This document shows positions 46,013-53,801 of a stretch of DNA of 64,000 nt, in pieces. Each line of letters starts with the position of its first letter. Positions within the stretch are counted from its first letter, which is position 1. The DNA comes from Sulfurimonas sp. (lineage in GTDB: Bacteria; Campylobacterota; Campylobacteria; Campylobacterales; Sulfurimonadaceae), in the NCBI RefSeq assembly GCF_023228785.1, contig NZ_JALOAN010000004.1:1-64000 (forward strand), read 5' to 3'. A program made the position numbers and the translations under genes. The notes beneath the pieces are model-generated. The model searched no databases. It was not told where the DNA came from and saw nothing but the letters and a program-made list of their open reading frames with translations.

Positions 46013-47011
46013 TTGAAGTTTACTAATGAAGAATTAAAACAAAAAATTATTGAGTTAAAAAAGAAATTAGATGTGACTGTTGTTGCACATTTTTACCAAA
46101 GAGATGAAGTCTTTGAGATGGCGGATATCACAGGGGATTCGCTAGAACTTGCTATAAAGACAAGAGATGATAATGCTGCGTTTGTTGTCTTTAGTGGTGT
46201 TGGTTTTATGGGACAAAGTGTAAAAATACTATCTCCTCATAAAAGAGTTGTGATGCCAAAAGCAGCTTGCTGTGCTATGGCTAGAATGATTGACTCCATG
46301 TACTATGATGATTCAGTTAAGTTTCTAGAAGACCACGGGATTAAAAAAGAAGATATTATGCCCATTACCTATATAAACTCAAACGCTGATGTAAAAGCAA
46401 AAGTGGGCGAGATGGGTGGTATGGTCTGTACAAGTTCAAATGCTAAGACTATTATTACAACTGCGATGGGAGAGGGTAAAAAAATCCTCTTTGTTCCAGA
46501 TAGATGTTTAGGTCAAAACATAGCAAATCAAATGGGCTTAAGATCTTGTGTAATAGGAGATGGTAAAGATCCAAGCGATGCAGATATTATCTGTTATAAC
46601 GGCTTTTGCTCAGTCCACCAACTATTTACTGTAGAAGATGTAAATTTTTACCGTAAAAAATATCCAGGTATCTTAATAGCGGTTCATCCTGAGTGTGATC
46701 CAGCAATTTGTAATGCAGCGGACTTTGTGGGATCTACTTCTCAACTTATAAAGTATATAAAAGAGTTACCACTAGATCAGAAGGTGGCAGTTGGAACAGA
46801 ATTTAACCTTGTTAATCGTCTAAGATCTAAAAACACATATGTTCTCTCATCTACAAAACCAGAGTGTCCAACTATGAATGAGACAACTTTAGAAGATTTG
46901 TATCTAACGTTAAAATCAATAGATGATGGTGAGCCTCTAAATGAGATTTTGATCGATGAGAAGACCCAAAAATGGGCAAAAATTGCACTAGAGAGAATGT
47001 TAGCACTATGA
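46013..47011 (+). CDS. nadA: Quinolinate synthase NadA
   Basis: A 4Fe-4S enzyme that condenses iminoaspartate with dihydroxyacetone phosphate to quinolinate. Family marks are VVAHFYQRDEV, the KAACCAMA cysteine segment, CLGQNIA and AVHPECDP, and TEFNLVNRL late in the chain. I chose the TTG at 46013 (product MKFTNEELKQKI, 332 residues) because AAGGGAAG lies just upstream. The longer frame from 45935 has a non-homologous leader that overlaps the promoter. Its stop overlaps the nadC start (ATGA). Confidence 0.94.
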   Translation: MKFTNEELKQKIIELKKKLDVTVVAHFYQRDEVFEMADITGDSLELAIKTRDDNAAFVVFSGVGFMGQSVKILSPHKRVVMPKAACCAMARMIDSMYYDDSVKFLEDHGIKKEDIMPITYINSNADVKAKVGEMGGMVCTSSNAKTIITTAMGEGKKILFVPDRCLGQNIANQMGLRSCVIGDGKDPSDADIICYNGFCSVHQLFTVEDVNFYRKKYPGILIAVHPECDPAICNAADFVGSTSQLIKYIKELPLDQKVAVGTEFNLVNRLRSKNTYVLSSTKPECPTMNETTLEDLYLTLKSIDDGEPLNEILIDEKTQKWAKIALERMLAL

Positions 47012-47823
47012 TAAAAGAGTTTGTATTAGCCACGCTAAAAGAAGATATAGGTCGTGGAGATTTATATGCAATGGTAGAGGCAAGTGTAGATGCAAAGGCT
47101 AAGATTATAGCCAAGAGTGATGGGGTTGTAGCTGGAGAGCTTTACTTAAATGCGCTTAGTGAGGTCAAAAATTTTGAGATTATCTGGCATAAAGGCGATT
47201 CGCAAAGTTTTGTTTGTGGAGATGTTATAGCCACACTAAGTGGAGACTCACACACAATTTTAAGCATAGAGAGAACATTTCTCAATATGCTCTTACACGC
47301 AAGTTCAATAGCCACACTTACGAAAAAATATGCAGATATAGTAAAACCTTACGGTGTCAAACTGCTTGATACTAGAAAGACTAGACCGCATCTAAGAGTC
47401 TTTGAGAAGTACGCCACAAGAATCGGCGGAGCGGTAAATCATCGTATGGGTTTAGATGACTCACTTATGATAAAAGACACTCACTTAAAGACTATCAAAA
47501 ACTTAAAAGACTACATCGCAAAAGCAAGAAAAAAAATCCCCTTTACTGCAAACATAGAAGTTGAAGCTGAGACTTATGAAATGGCAAAAGAAGCAATGGA
47601 GAGCGGTGCTGACATTGTAATGTGCGACAATATGTTACCTGAGAAGGTAGCTAGAGTAGTAGCTTTTAGAGATGAGAATTTTTCTCATATTTTACTAGAA
47701 GCTAGTGGAAATATCTCACTTGAGACAATAGAGGCTTATGCTAAAACTGGAGTAGACGCCATAAGCAGTGGAGCGCTAATCCATCAAGCTAATTGGATAG
47801 ACTTGTCAATGAAGATTGATTGA
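47008..47823 (+). CDS. nadC: Nicotinate-nucleotide pyrophosphorylase NadC
   Basis: Converts quinolinate and PRPP to nicotinate mononucleotide. 271 residues with family blocks LKEDIGRGDL, LLHASSIATLTKKY, LLDTRKTRPHLR, KYATRIGGAVNHRMGL and the late MCDNMLPE and EASGNISLE. The ATG at 47008 overlaps the nadA TGA. Starting further upstream would run inside nadA. Confidence 0.96.
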   Translation: MIKEFVLATLKEDIGRGDLYAMVEASVDAKAKIIAKSDGVVAGELYLNALSEVKNFEIIWHKGDSQSFVCGDVIATLSGDSHTILSIERTFLNMLLHASSIATLTKKYADIVKPYGVKLLDTRKTRPHLRVFEKYATRIGGAVNHRMGLDDSLMIKDTHLKTIKNLKDYIAKARKKIPFTANIEVEAETYEMAKEAMESGADIVMCDNMLPEKVARVVAFRDENFSHILLEASGNISLETIEAYAKTGVDAISSGALIHQANWIDLSMKID

Positions 47824-47830
47824 GATTTAA

Positions 47831-47977
47831 ATGGCAGATGATGCACAAATAACAGAAGAGTGTTACCATTTGAACAAAAAAGGAACAAGTCCCTTTTTTT
47901 ACGTTAATCGCTATGATACTAAAGTAAAACCTATCTTAGGTTTTTTGTGTGTTCTTCTAGGAGACTTAAATGGCTGA
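47831..47977 (+). CDS. 48-codon ORF that begins as a degenerate copy of the flhB start
   Basis: Starts MADDAQITEE, while flhB starts MADDAEKTEE. About 39 bases around the two starts agree at roughly six out of every seven positions, including the upstream GAGAYTTAA. After residue 10 the copy diverges (CYHLNKKGTSPFFYVNRYD), runs across two terminator-like hairpins (47876-47900, 47926-47946) and ends in a TGA 6 bp inside flhB. It is either a remnant of a partial duplication or a leader peptide whose translation affects flhB transcription. No function is known. Confidence 0.4.
   Translation: MADDAQITEECYHLNKKGTSPFFYVNRYDTKVKPILGFLCVLLGDLNG
47876..47900 (+). terminator. Strong intrinsic terminator between nadC and flhB, loop AACAAGTC
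   Basis: AAAAAAGG pairs with CCTTTTTT around the 8-nt loop AACAAGTC, ending in seven T. The A-run on the left makes it work in both directions. The loop is identical to that of hairpins at 18253 and (reverse strand) at 51160 and 51238. Confidence 0.8.
47926..47946 (+). terminator. Second terminator-like hairpin before flhB
   Basis: AAAACCTA (47926-47933) pairs with TAGGTTTT (47937-47944) around TCT, followed by two more T. It ends 23 nt before the flhB ATG, within the likely leader. Confidence 0.6.
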
Positions 47978-49019
47978 TGATGCTGAAAAAACAGAAGAAC
48001 CCACCTCCAAAAAGATAGAAGATGCCAGGAAAGAGGGGAATGTTCCAAAATCTCAGGATGCTTCTGGAGTTGTAACTCTTTTTGTGGCTATATTAGCCTT
48101 TTTGATGCTTTTTCCTTATATGGCTGCACATGTTTTAAGTCTCTTTAAGTACTACTTCTCACTTGTAGGAACTCCATTAGATAAACTTTTTATGCTAGAT
48201 ATTGCCATTGTAACTATAAAAGAGTTTCTCTTAATCATTATGCCAGTAGCAATTTCAGTTGCTGTGGCTGGTGTTGTAGCAGCTCTGTCGCAGTTTGGTT
48301 TTTTGTTTACTATCAAAGCTATTGAGCCAAAGTTTAGTAAGTTAAATCCAATCAAGGGGATGAAAAATCTCTTTTCACTTAAAAAACTAATAGAAGGTAT
48401 TAAAATTACTTTTAAGTCTTTTACAACTTTAGGTATTGGTTTTGTATTTTTCTTTTACTTTATACTTGAACTCCCAACAGTTGCACTTTTTGGTCTAGGT
48501 GATCAACTCTTATGGCTTAGAGATAAAGCAATTATTCTTGCTTTTGTTATGCTTTTTATTATTTTTGTTTTTGCAATTATAGATATTATTATTGTTAGAA
48601 AACAATATTTTGATGGACTGAAGATGAGCAAACAAGAGATCAAAGATGAGATGAAAAATATGGATGGAGATCCATTGGTAAAAGGAAAAATTCGCCAAAT
48701 TCAGATGCAAGCAGCAAGAAAGAGAATGATGTCAGAAGTTCCAAATGCTGATGTAATCATTACAAATCCGACTCACTACGCTGTAGCATTAAAGTATGAA
48801 GAGTCAAAAAGAGCACCATTTGTGGTGGCTAAAGGTATGGATAATATCGCTCAACAAATTAAAAAGATAGGAAGAGAAAATGGTGTCCATGTCTATCAAA
48901 ACCCTCCATTAGCAAGAGCTCTGTATAAGGATGTTGAGATAGATAAACAGATACCAGAAGAACTTTTTGCAGCAGTAGCTGAAGTTTTAGCGTATGTTTA
49001 TAAGATGAATAAAAAATAG
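47970..49019 (+). CDS. flhB: Flagellar type III export protein FlhB
   Basis: The substrate-specificity switch of the flagellar export apparatus, 349 residues. Polar N-terminus (MADDAEKTEEPTSKKIEDARKEGNVPKS), four membrane segments about 30-210, then the cytoplasmic domain with the self-cleaving NPTH at N266-H269 and KGMDNIAQQIKKIGRENGV, typical of full-length FlhB. The ATG follows AGGAGAC. It lies downstream of nadC behind two terminator-like hairpins, so its own promoter or readthrough control is likely. No other flagellar genes are near. Confidence 0.95.
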   Translation: MADDAEKTEEPTSKKIEDARKEGNVPKSQDASGVVTLFVAILAFLMLFPYMAAHVLSLFKYYFSLVGTPLDKLFMLDIAIVTIKEFLLIIMPVAISVAVAGVVAALSQFGFLFTIKAIEPKFSKLNPIKGMKNLFSLKKLIEGIKITFKSFTTLGIGFVFFFYFILELPTVALFGLGDQLLWLRDKAIILAFVMLFIIFVFAIIDIIIVRKQYFDGLKMSKQEIKDEMKNMDGDPLVKGKIRQIQMQAARKRMMSEVPNADVIITNPTHYAVALKYEESKRAPFVVAKGMDNIAQQIKKIGRENGVHVYQNPPLARALYKDVEIDKQIPEELFAAVAEVLAYVYKMNKK

Positions 49020-49032
49020 TGTACAATCCCAA

Positions 49033-49707
49033 ATGTGCAATAAGATAAATATTTTAAACAAAATAGCAAAAGCAAAAAAAGTAATGATAGTTACAGATGC
49101 AAAAAATCTAGCTCTTTCTTGTGCTTTATACACTTATGTATTGATGCAACACAAGAGTGTTAGTCTTATTTGTGAAGATGAGAACTTAGATGCAAGCCTC
49201 TCTTTTTTACCGTGGTTTGAAATGATTAAATCAAAAAAAATCTTAAGTGCAGATCTTACTATAGAGATGGATTTTACTTCTTTAGAGTTTTTTACATATT
49301 TAAAAGGTAAATCAGAGAAAATCAACAAAAAAATGGCTACAGCACTCTATGCTAGCTTACTTCAAGAGAGTGAAGGCTTTTTAATTCCTGATGCCAATGG
49401 CATGGTTTTTGCTATGGCTAAGGAGCTAATAGATATCGGCGCTGAGTATAAACTTTGCACAAAAGGCTTACTTCAAACAAAGTCTCTTGCACTCCTTAGA
49501 CTAAAGTCTTTAATGTTTAAGTCTATGATATTACAAAACAACGCAAAAGCAGCAATCTTTACAATACGCGATGATGATTTGAAATCAAGCGGAGCTAGTA
49601 TAAAAGATTGCGATGAGGTTTTAAAAGAAGCACTACATCTTCCTTTGGTAGAGCTTGCAGTTCTTTTAGATAGTAAAAATGAAATTATAAAAATTAAGGA
49701 AAGATAG
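49033..49707 (+). CDS. Divergent DHH-phosphoesterase-like protein
   Basis: 224 residues with a repeated layout of the NrnA/DHH family: an N-terminal Rossmann-like part (KKVMIVTDAKNLALSCALYTY), ALYASLLQESEGF at the place of the NrnA TDTGxF block, and a C-terminal part with IFTIRDDDLKSSG like DHHA1. The DHH metal motif itself is not visible, so catalysis is doubtful. It lies 13 bp after flhB and abuts the M23 peptidase gene. The assignment is a resemblance only. Confidence 0.5.
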   Translation: MCNKINILNKIAKAKKVMIVTDAKNLALSCALYTYVLMQHKSVSLICEDENLDASLSFLPWFEMIKSKKILSADLTIEMDFTSLEFFTYLKGKSEKINKKMATALYASLLQESEGFLIPDANGMVFAMAKELIDIGAEYKLCTKGLLQTKSLALLRLKSLMFKSMILQNNAKAAIFTIRDDDLKSSGASIKDCDEVLKEALHLPLVELAVLLDSKNEIIKIKER

Positions 49708-51069
49708 TTGTCAAAAAGAAATTCTTCACTGGGTGTTAAGCTGATATTGGCTTTGATAGTAGTAGCGGGCATTTATGTCTATTCGTCTTCAATGTTTGAG
49801 AGAGAAACCCCAACTATAACAATGAAAACAAATAATTACTGGAACTTGAAAAAACCACTAATGATTGAAATAGATGATGCAAGTGGCATCAGATCGTATA
49901 GTGTAGTTTTAAAAACAAAAGATGAGCAAAACACTCTTCATCATGAAAAACTAATAGTTCCAAAAAAACAGATTCAACTCGAAGTTGAGCCTCCTAGAAG
50001 TGCTTATGGTATGAAAGATAAGAGCATTAAAGTAATAGTTGAAGCGACAGATTCTAGTAAGTGGAATTTTTTAAAAGGCAACAAAGTTGTAAAAGAATTT
50101 GAATTAAAAGTTGATAAAAAAAGACCAGAACTCTCAATAATTAGCCACTCTTATAAGATAACAAAAGGTGGTTCTGCTCTTGTTATATTTAAAGTAAATG
50201 ATGATAACTTAAAAGATATATATATAGAAACAAGCTTTGGTAAAAAGTTTATACCACAACCCTTTTATAAAGAAGGTTACTATGTTTCGTTGCTTGCATG
50301 GCCTGTAACAGAACAAAATTTTAAAGCAACGATAGTTGCAGATGATTATGCTTCTAATGAAAGTAAATCATACGTACCACTATATATAAAAGAAAAAAAA
50401 TACAGAGTCTCAAATATAAAACTAAGTGACAACTTTTTAAAAGGAAAGATAGCAGAACTAGCAGAGGAGTTTGTTGAGACTAGGGGAGTTAGTGATTCTA
50501 TAGCTCAGTTTAAGCTTATAAATGAAGATGTAAGATTTAAAAATGAGAAGTTGATACATGAAATAACTTCAAAAGTCTCAACTGAGATGATAAGTGACTT
50601 CAAAATAAATGAGATGTATCCCTTGAAAAATGCACAGGTAGTTGCTTCGTTTGGAGATCATAGAAAATACTCTTATCAAAATGAATATATAAGCGAATCG
50701 TATCATTTAGGTTTAGATATGGCAAGTAATGCTCATGCAGAAATAAAACCACAAAATGGTGGAGATGTAGTCTTCGCTGATTATAATGGGATCTATGGTC
50801 ATATGCCAATAATTTCTCATGGTTTAGGACTTTATACACTTTATGGACATTGTTCTAGTGTAAAAGTAAGTGTTGGTGAAAAAACTAAAGTGAAACAAAA
50901 TATAGCAAATACAGGTAAAAGTGGTTACGCTATGGGAGATCATCTTCATTTTGGTGTTTTAGTTCAAGGTATAGAGGTTCGTCCTGCTGAGTGGATGGAT
51001 AAAGAGTGGATGAAATTAAATATACAAGATATAATAGATACAGCAAAAAGTGTTATAGATAGAAGCTAA
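49708..51069 (+). CDS. M23 family peptidoglycan endopeptidase
   Basis: 453 residues: a membrane anchor at about 10-28 (LGVKLILALIVVAGIYVYSS), beta-rich periplasmic segments, and a LytM/M23 domain with zinc ligands H333 and D337 in YHLGLDMA and H412-x-H414 in GDHLHFGV. It cuts peptidoglycan cross-links in the periplasm; relatives set helical cell shape in this phylum. The start is a TTG with AAGGAAAG just upstream. The gene order to lpxC, thrB and infB resembles that of Campylobacter jejuni, where an M23 peptidase gene also precedes lpxC. Confidence 0.9.
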   Translation: MSKRNSSLGVKLILALIVVAGIYVYSSSMFERETPTITMKTNNYWNLKKPLMIEIDDASGIRSYSVVLKTKDEQNTLHHEKLIVPKKQIQLEVEPPRSAYGMKDKSIKVIVEATDSSKWNFLKGNKVVKEFELKVDKKRPELSIISHSYKITKGGSALVIFKVNDDNLKDIYIETSFGKKFIPQPFYKEGYYVSLLAWPVTEQNFKATIVADDYASNESKSYVPLYIKEKKYRVSNIKLSDNFLKGKIAELAEEFVETRGVSDSIAQFKLINEDVRFKNEKLIHEITSKVSTEMISDFKINEMYPLKNAQVVASFGDHRKYSYQNEYISESYHLGLDMASNAHAEIKPQNGGDVVFADYNGIYGHMPIISHGLGLYTLYGHCSSVKVSVGEKTKVKQNIANTGKSGYAMGDHLHFGVLVQGIEVRPAEWMDKEWMKLNIQDIIDTAKSVIDRS

Positions 51070-51080
51070 AGTAGCTTTTT
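51063..51080 (+). terminator. Short terminator-like hairpin at the end of the M23 gene
   Basis: AAGCTA pairs with TAGCTT around AAG and runs into five T in total. It overlaps the stop codon at 51067-51069. The stem is only 6 bp, so termination is probably partial. Confidence 0.45.
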
Positions 51081-51095
51081 ACTCAAAGGATAAAA

Positions 51096-51275
51096 ATGAC
51101 AAACTCACTCATTTTACAAAATAATATCTCGCCGATAGGCGTAGCTTCAGTGAGAGGAATTGAAGAGGGACTTGTTCCTCTTCAAGGAGACAGAGATAGT
51201 AACATCTCGCCGGTAGGCGTAGCTTCAGTGAGAGGAATTGAAGAGGGACTTGTTCCTCTTCAAGGAGACAGATAA
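51096..51275 (+). CDS. Small ORF of two near-identical 23-residue units, directly before lpxC
   Basis: A 59-codon frame, ATG at 51096 with AAAGGA 6 nt upstream and TAA at 51273, one base before the lpxC ATG. The product starts MTNSLILQNN and then holds two units, ISPIGVASVRGIEEGLVPLQ followed by GDR, and the same with V for I at the fourth position, joined by DSN. The DNA repeat is 69 bp with a period of 78, a multiple of three. I know no such family. It could be a translated leader peptide, a small protein, or a non-coding structured repeat that happens to stay open. Confidence 0.45.
   Translation: MTNSLILQNNISPIGVASVRGIEEGLVPLQGDRDSNISPVGVASVRGIEEGLVPLQGDR
51126..51272. repeat. Two tandem copies of a 69-bp hairpin-bearing unit (period 78 bp)
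   Basis: Copy 1 is 51126-51194 and copy 2 is 51204-51272. Apart from a single base (GATA versus GGTA in one loop) they look identical, so the duplication is recent. Each holds two stem-loops: CGCC/GGCG, and TTGAAGAGG/CCTCTTCAA with loop GACTTGTT, which is the reverse complement of AACAAGTC. Confidence 0.9.
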
Positions 51276-51276
51276 T

Positions 51277-52161
51277 ATGTATCAAACTACTATAAAAAAA
51301 CCCGTAGAATTAGTTGGAATTGGATTGCATAAAGGAACACCTGTTCGTCTGAGGTTAGAACCATTAGAATCAAATAGCGGGATTATTTTTTATAGAAGCG
51401 ATGTTGATGTAGCTATTGCACTTATTCCAGAAAATGTTGTAGATACTAAAATGGCTACAGTTATTGGTAAAGATGGAGTTGTAATCTCTACAATAGAACA
51501 TATGCTCTCAGCTGTTTATGCTTATGGAATTGATAATTTAAAAGTTATTGTAGATGCAGATGAAGTTCCAGTTATGGATGGAAGTAGTGCCAGTTTTTGT
51601 ATGCTTTTAGATGAAGCTGGCATACAAGAGTTAGACAAACCAAAAAAAGTTATGCGGATTAAAAAAGAAGTGATTGTTCAAGAGGGTGAAAAGTATGTAA
51701 AACTATCTCCTTCACCTGATCTCAAATATGACTTTACTATTAAGTTTGCACATCCTGTCATCAAAAAACAAGAGTATGTCTTAGAATTTACAAAAGAGAG
51801 TTATAAAAAAGAGATAGCAAGAGCTAGAACTTTTGGATTTTTGCATGAAGTCCAGTATCTTCGTTCAAAAGGTTTAGCTCTTGGCGGAACTCTTGAAAAT
51901 GCAGTAGTATTAGACGATAAAAAGATTTTAAATCCTGAGGGTTTGAGATTTCCTGATGAATTTGTAAGACATAAAATTCTTGATGCTATAGGTGATATGT
52001 CTTTGATAGGGATGAACTTTGTAGGCAACTATGAGGCAATGGCTGGAAGTCATGACTTAAATCATAAGCTAACATTAGAACTACTTAGCTCTGCTGAGAA
52101 TTATGAAGTTATAGAGCTAGTTGGAGAGAAAACAGCTGAGCTTGAGAAGGCATATGCTTGA
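51277..52161 (+). CDS. lpxC: UDP-3-O-acyl-N-acetylglucosamine deacetylase LpxC
   Basis: The committed zinc-dependent step of lipid A synthesis. 294 residues, with VGIGLHKGTPVRLRL at the start, zinc-ligand block STIEHMLSA near residue 77, DGSSASF, and the C-terminal VRHKILDAIGDM and AGSHDLNHKL blocks. I chose the ATG at 51277 (MYQTTIKKPVEL); the upstream in-frame ATG at 51238 lies inside the tandem repeat. Its TGA overlaps the TTG of the next gene. Confidence 0.96.
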   Translation: MYQTTIKKPVELVGIGLHKGTPVRLRLEPLESNSGIIFYRSDVDVAIALIPENVVDTKMATVIGKDGVVISTIEHMLSAVYAYGIDNLKVIVDADEVPVMDGSSASFCMLLDEAGIQELDKPKKVMRIKKEVIVQEGEKYVKLSPSPDLKYDFTIKFAHPVIKKQEYVLEFTKESYKKEIARARTFGFLHEVQYLRSKGLALGGTLENAVVLDDKKILNPEGLRFPDEFVRHKILDAIGDMSLIGMNFVGNYEAMAGSHDLNHKLTLELLSSAENYEVIELVGEKTAELEKAYA

Positions 52162-52616
52162 GAGATGTAGATGTTGTTTTAATAGCTCTCTCTTCGCCAA
52201 TACAAGTTGGGATCTATGAAGATACAAAGCTTATAGAGACTATAGAGAGTCATGAGAAAAGTTCGGAAGTTTTACCAAAGATATATCAAGATATTTTTAA
52301 AAGATTTCATGTAAAAAAGCTCTTCTATGCAAATGGACCTGGAAGTTTTATGGCTATAAAAGTAGCGTATATATTTTTAAAATCACTTAGTATTTTAAAA
52401 AATATCCCACTTTTTGCTACAGATGCTTTTTATTTTAATAAAAATGAACCTATAAAAGCGATTGGAAAGCTATGTTTCGTTAAAATTTCATCACAAATTA
52501 CGACTCGTAAGTTAGAAATAGCACCAATAATGGAGTTTAAGCTCCCAGATCTGCTTGAGTATAAAGAGTTTAGCACAACAGTTACCCCGATTTATGGCAT
52601 CGGTGCTGTTGGATAG
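52158..52616 (+). CDS. TsaB-like protein, short form
   Basis: 152 residues beginning MRDVDVVLIALSSPIQVGIY, the strand order of TsaB (ASKHA fold), with YANGPGSFMAIKVAYIFLKSL in place of the TsaB GPGSFTGLR block. TsaB partners TsaD in making t6A on tRNA. The usual protein is about 220 residues; this lacks the second half, as Campylobacterota members often do. The start is a TTG overlapping the lpxC stop, with AGAAGG upstream. Confidence 0.75.
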   Translation: MRDVDVVLIALSSPIQVGIYEDTKLIETIESHEKSSEVLPKIYQDIFKRFHVKKLFYANGPGSFMAIKVAYIFLKSLSILKNIPLFATDAFYFNKNEPIKAIGKLCFVKISSQITTRKLEIAPIMEFKLPDLLEYKEFSTTVTPIYGIGAVG

Positions 52617-52624
52617 GAAAATAA

Positions 52625-53506
52625 TTGATAATAAGCGTACCAGGAACAAGTGCTAACTTAGGACCAGGATTTGACTCTTTAGGTTTAGCCGTTGATCTAA
52701 GAAACAAAGTGGAGTTTCATCCATCAAAGTTTTTTAGTGTTAGCATAAAAGGCGAGGGAGAAAATAACCCAAGACTAAAAGGTAATAACCTTTTTGTGAG
52801 TATCTTTAACGATCACTACAACAGACTAACTCAAAAAAAACAAAATTTTAAGTTTACTTTTTATAACCAGATCCCAATGTCTAGAGGACTCGGGAGCTCA
52901 TCTGCTGTTATTGTTAGTGCAATTGCAAGTGCACATGAAGCAGCTGGAATTAGAGTCTCTAAAAGAAGAATTTTAAATCATGCGCTTTTTTATGAATCAC
53001 ATCCTGATAATATTACTCCTGCTGTTATGGGTGGATTTAATGTTGCAGCGGTGGAGAAAAATAAAGTTTTTTCACAAAAAAAACATCTTCCATCATATAT
53101 AAAGGCAATAGTAACTATTCCAAACAAGCCTATAAATACAGCAAAAGCTAGAACACTTTTGCCAAAATCTTACTCAAAAGAGAATGCAATTTTCAATCTA
53201 TCTCATACGGCACTAACTGTTGGAGCTTTTTTCAATGAAGATTGGGAGATGTTAAAACTCGCCACTCAAGATAGATTTCATCAAAAAGCTAGAATGAAAA
53301 TTTTGCCAGAACTTTTTTCTGTTCAAAAAACAGCTTATGAGAGTGGGGCCTTGATGAGTACACTCTCAGGGAGTGGCTCGACATTTTTCTCTATGGCATA
53401 TGATGATGATGCTGCAATGATTGCAAACAAGCTAAGTCAAAAATTTTTAGATTTTAATGTGAAAATTTTGGATTTTGATAACGATGGATTGATAATAGAG
53501 AGATAA
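52625..53506 (+). CDS. thrB: Homoserine kinase ThrB
   Basis: A GHMP kinase of threonine synthesis that phosphorylates homoserine. 293 residues with the substrate block SVPGTSANLGPGFDSLGLA (residues 4-22), the ATP-binding motif PMSRGLGSSSAVIVSA near 85 and a late STLSGSGSTFFS. The start is the TTG at 52625, 9 bp after the preceding stop. Confidence 0.94.
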   Translation: MIISVPGTSANLGPGFDSLGLAVDLRNKVEFHPSKFFSVSIKGEGENNPRLKGNNLFVSIFNDHYNRLTQKKQNFKFTFYNQIPMSRGLGSSSAVIVSAIASAHEAAGIRVSKRRILNHALFYESHPDNITPAVMGGFNVAAVEKNKVFSQKKHLPSYIKAIVTIPNKPINTAKARTLLPKSYSKENAIFNLSHTALTVGAFFNEDWEMLKLATQDRFHQKARMKILPELFSVQKTAYESGALMSTLSGSGSTFFSMAYDDDAAMIANKLSQKFLDFNVKILDFDNDGLIIER

Positions 53507-53537
53507 TCTCTGTTAATTCAAGTAAGATTTAGATATA

Positions 53538-53801
53538 ATGGCGAAAAAATTTCATCAACCTCTTCGAATGTGTGTCTCTTGTAGAGCCAGAGATTCACAA
53601 AGTAAGATGCTGAGACTTCAATGTACTGATGGTTCATTAGAAAGATTTGAAGGTTATGGAAGAAGTTTTTATTTATGCCATGAATGTATCTTATCTGAGA
53701 AACAAGTGACTAAAGCGCTTATGCGTCAATGCAAAAGTCCGGATAGAGATAGATTGATAAACAAACTAAAGGAGATCATCACTGATGATAGAAAAAGTTA
53801 G
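53538..53801 (+). CDS. YlxR / DUF448 RNA-binding protein
   Basis: 87 residues with the family pattern RMCVSCRARD (residues 10-19), YGRSFYLCHECI and a helical C-terminus. YlxR binds structured RNA and, in Bacillus, modulates RNase P. The position directly before infB is conserved across bacteria. It overlaps infB by 17 bp. TATAAT spans its start (53535-53540), which I regard as chance. Confidence 0.88.
   Translation: MAKKFHQPLRMCVSCRARDSQSKMLRLQCTDGSLERFEGYGRSFYLCHECILSEKQVTKALMRQCKSPDRDRLINKLKEIITDDRKS

Noticed and set aside
51126..51272. Possible CRISPR array before lpxC
   Set aside because: Only two units, adjacent with a 9-bp joint rather than unique spacers, and no cas genes nearby.
51238..51276. 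Upstream ATG for lpxC at 51238
   Set aside because: It falls inside the tandem repeat, adds 13 residues not found in LpxC, and lacks a ribosome site; the ATG at 51277 fits the family.
52158..52616. Truncated tsaB as a pseudogene
   Set aside because: The frame is clean, start and stop overlap or abut its neighbours as in an active operon, and short forms are usual in this phylum.
53535..53540. TATAAT as a promoter at the ylxR start
   Set aside because: It overlaps the start codon itself; a promoter for infB cannot be excluded but the hexamer is expected by chance in AT-rich DNA.
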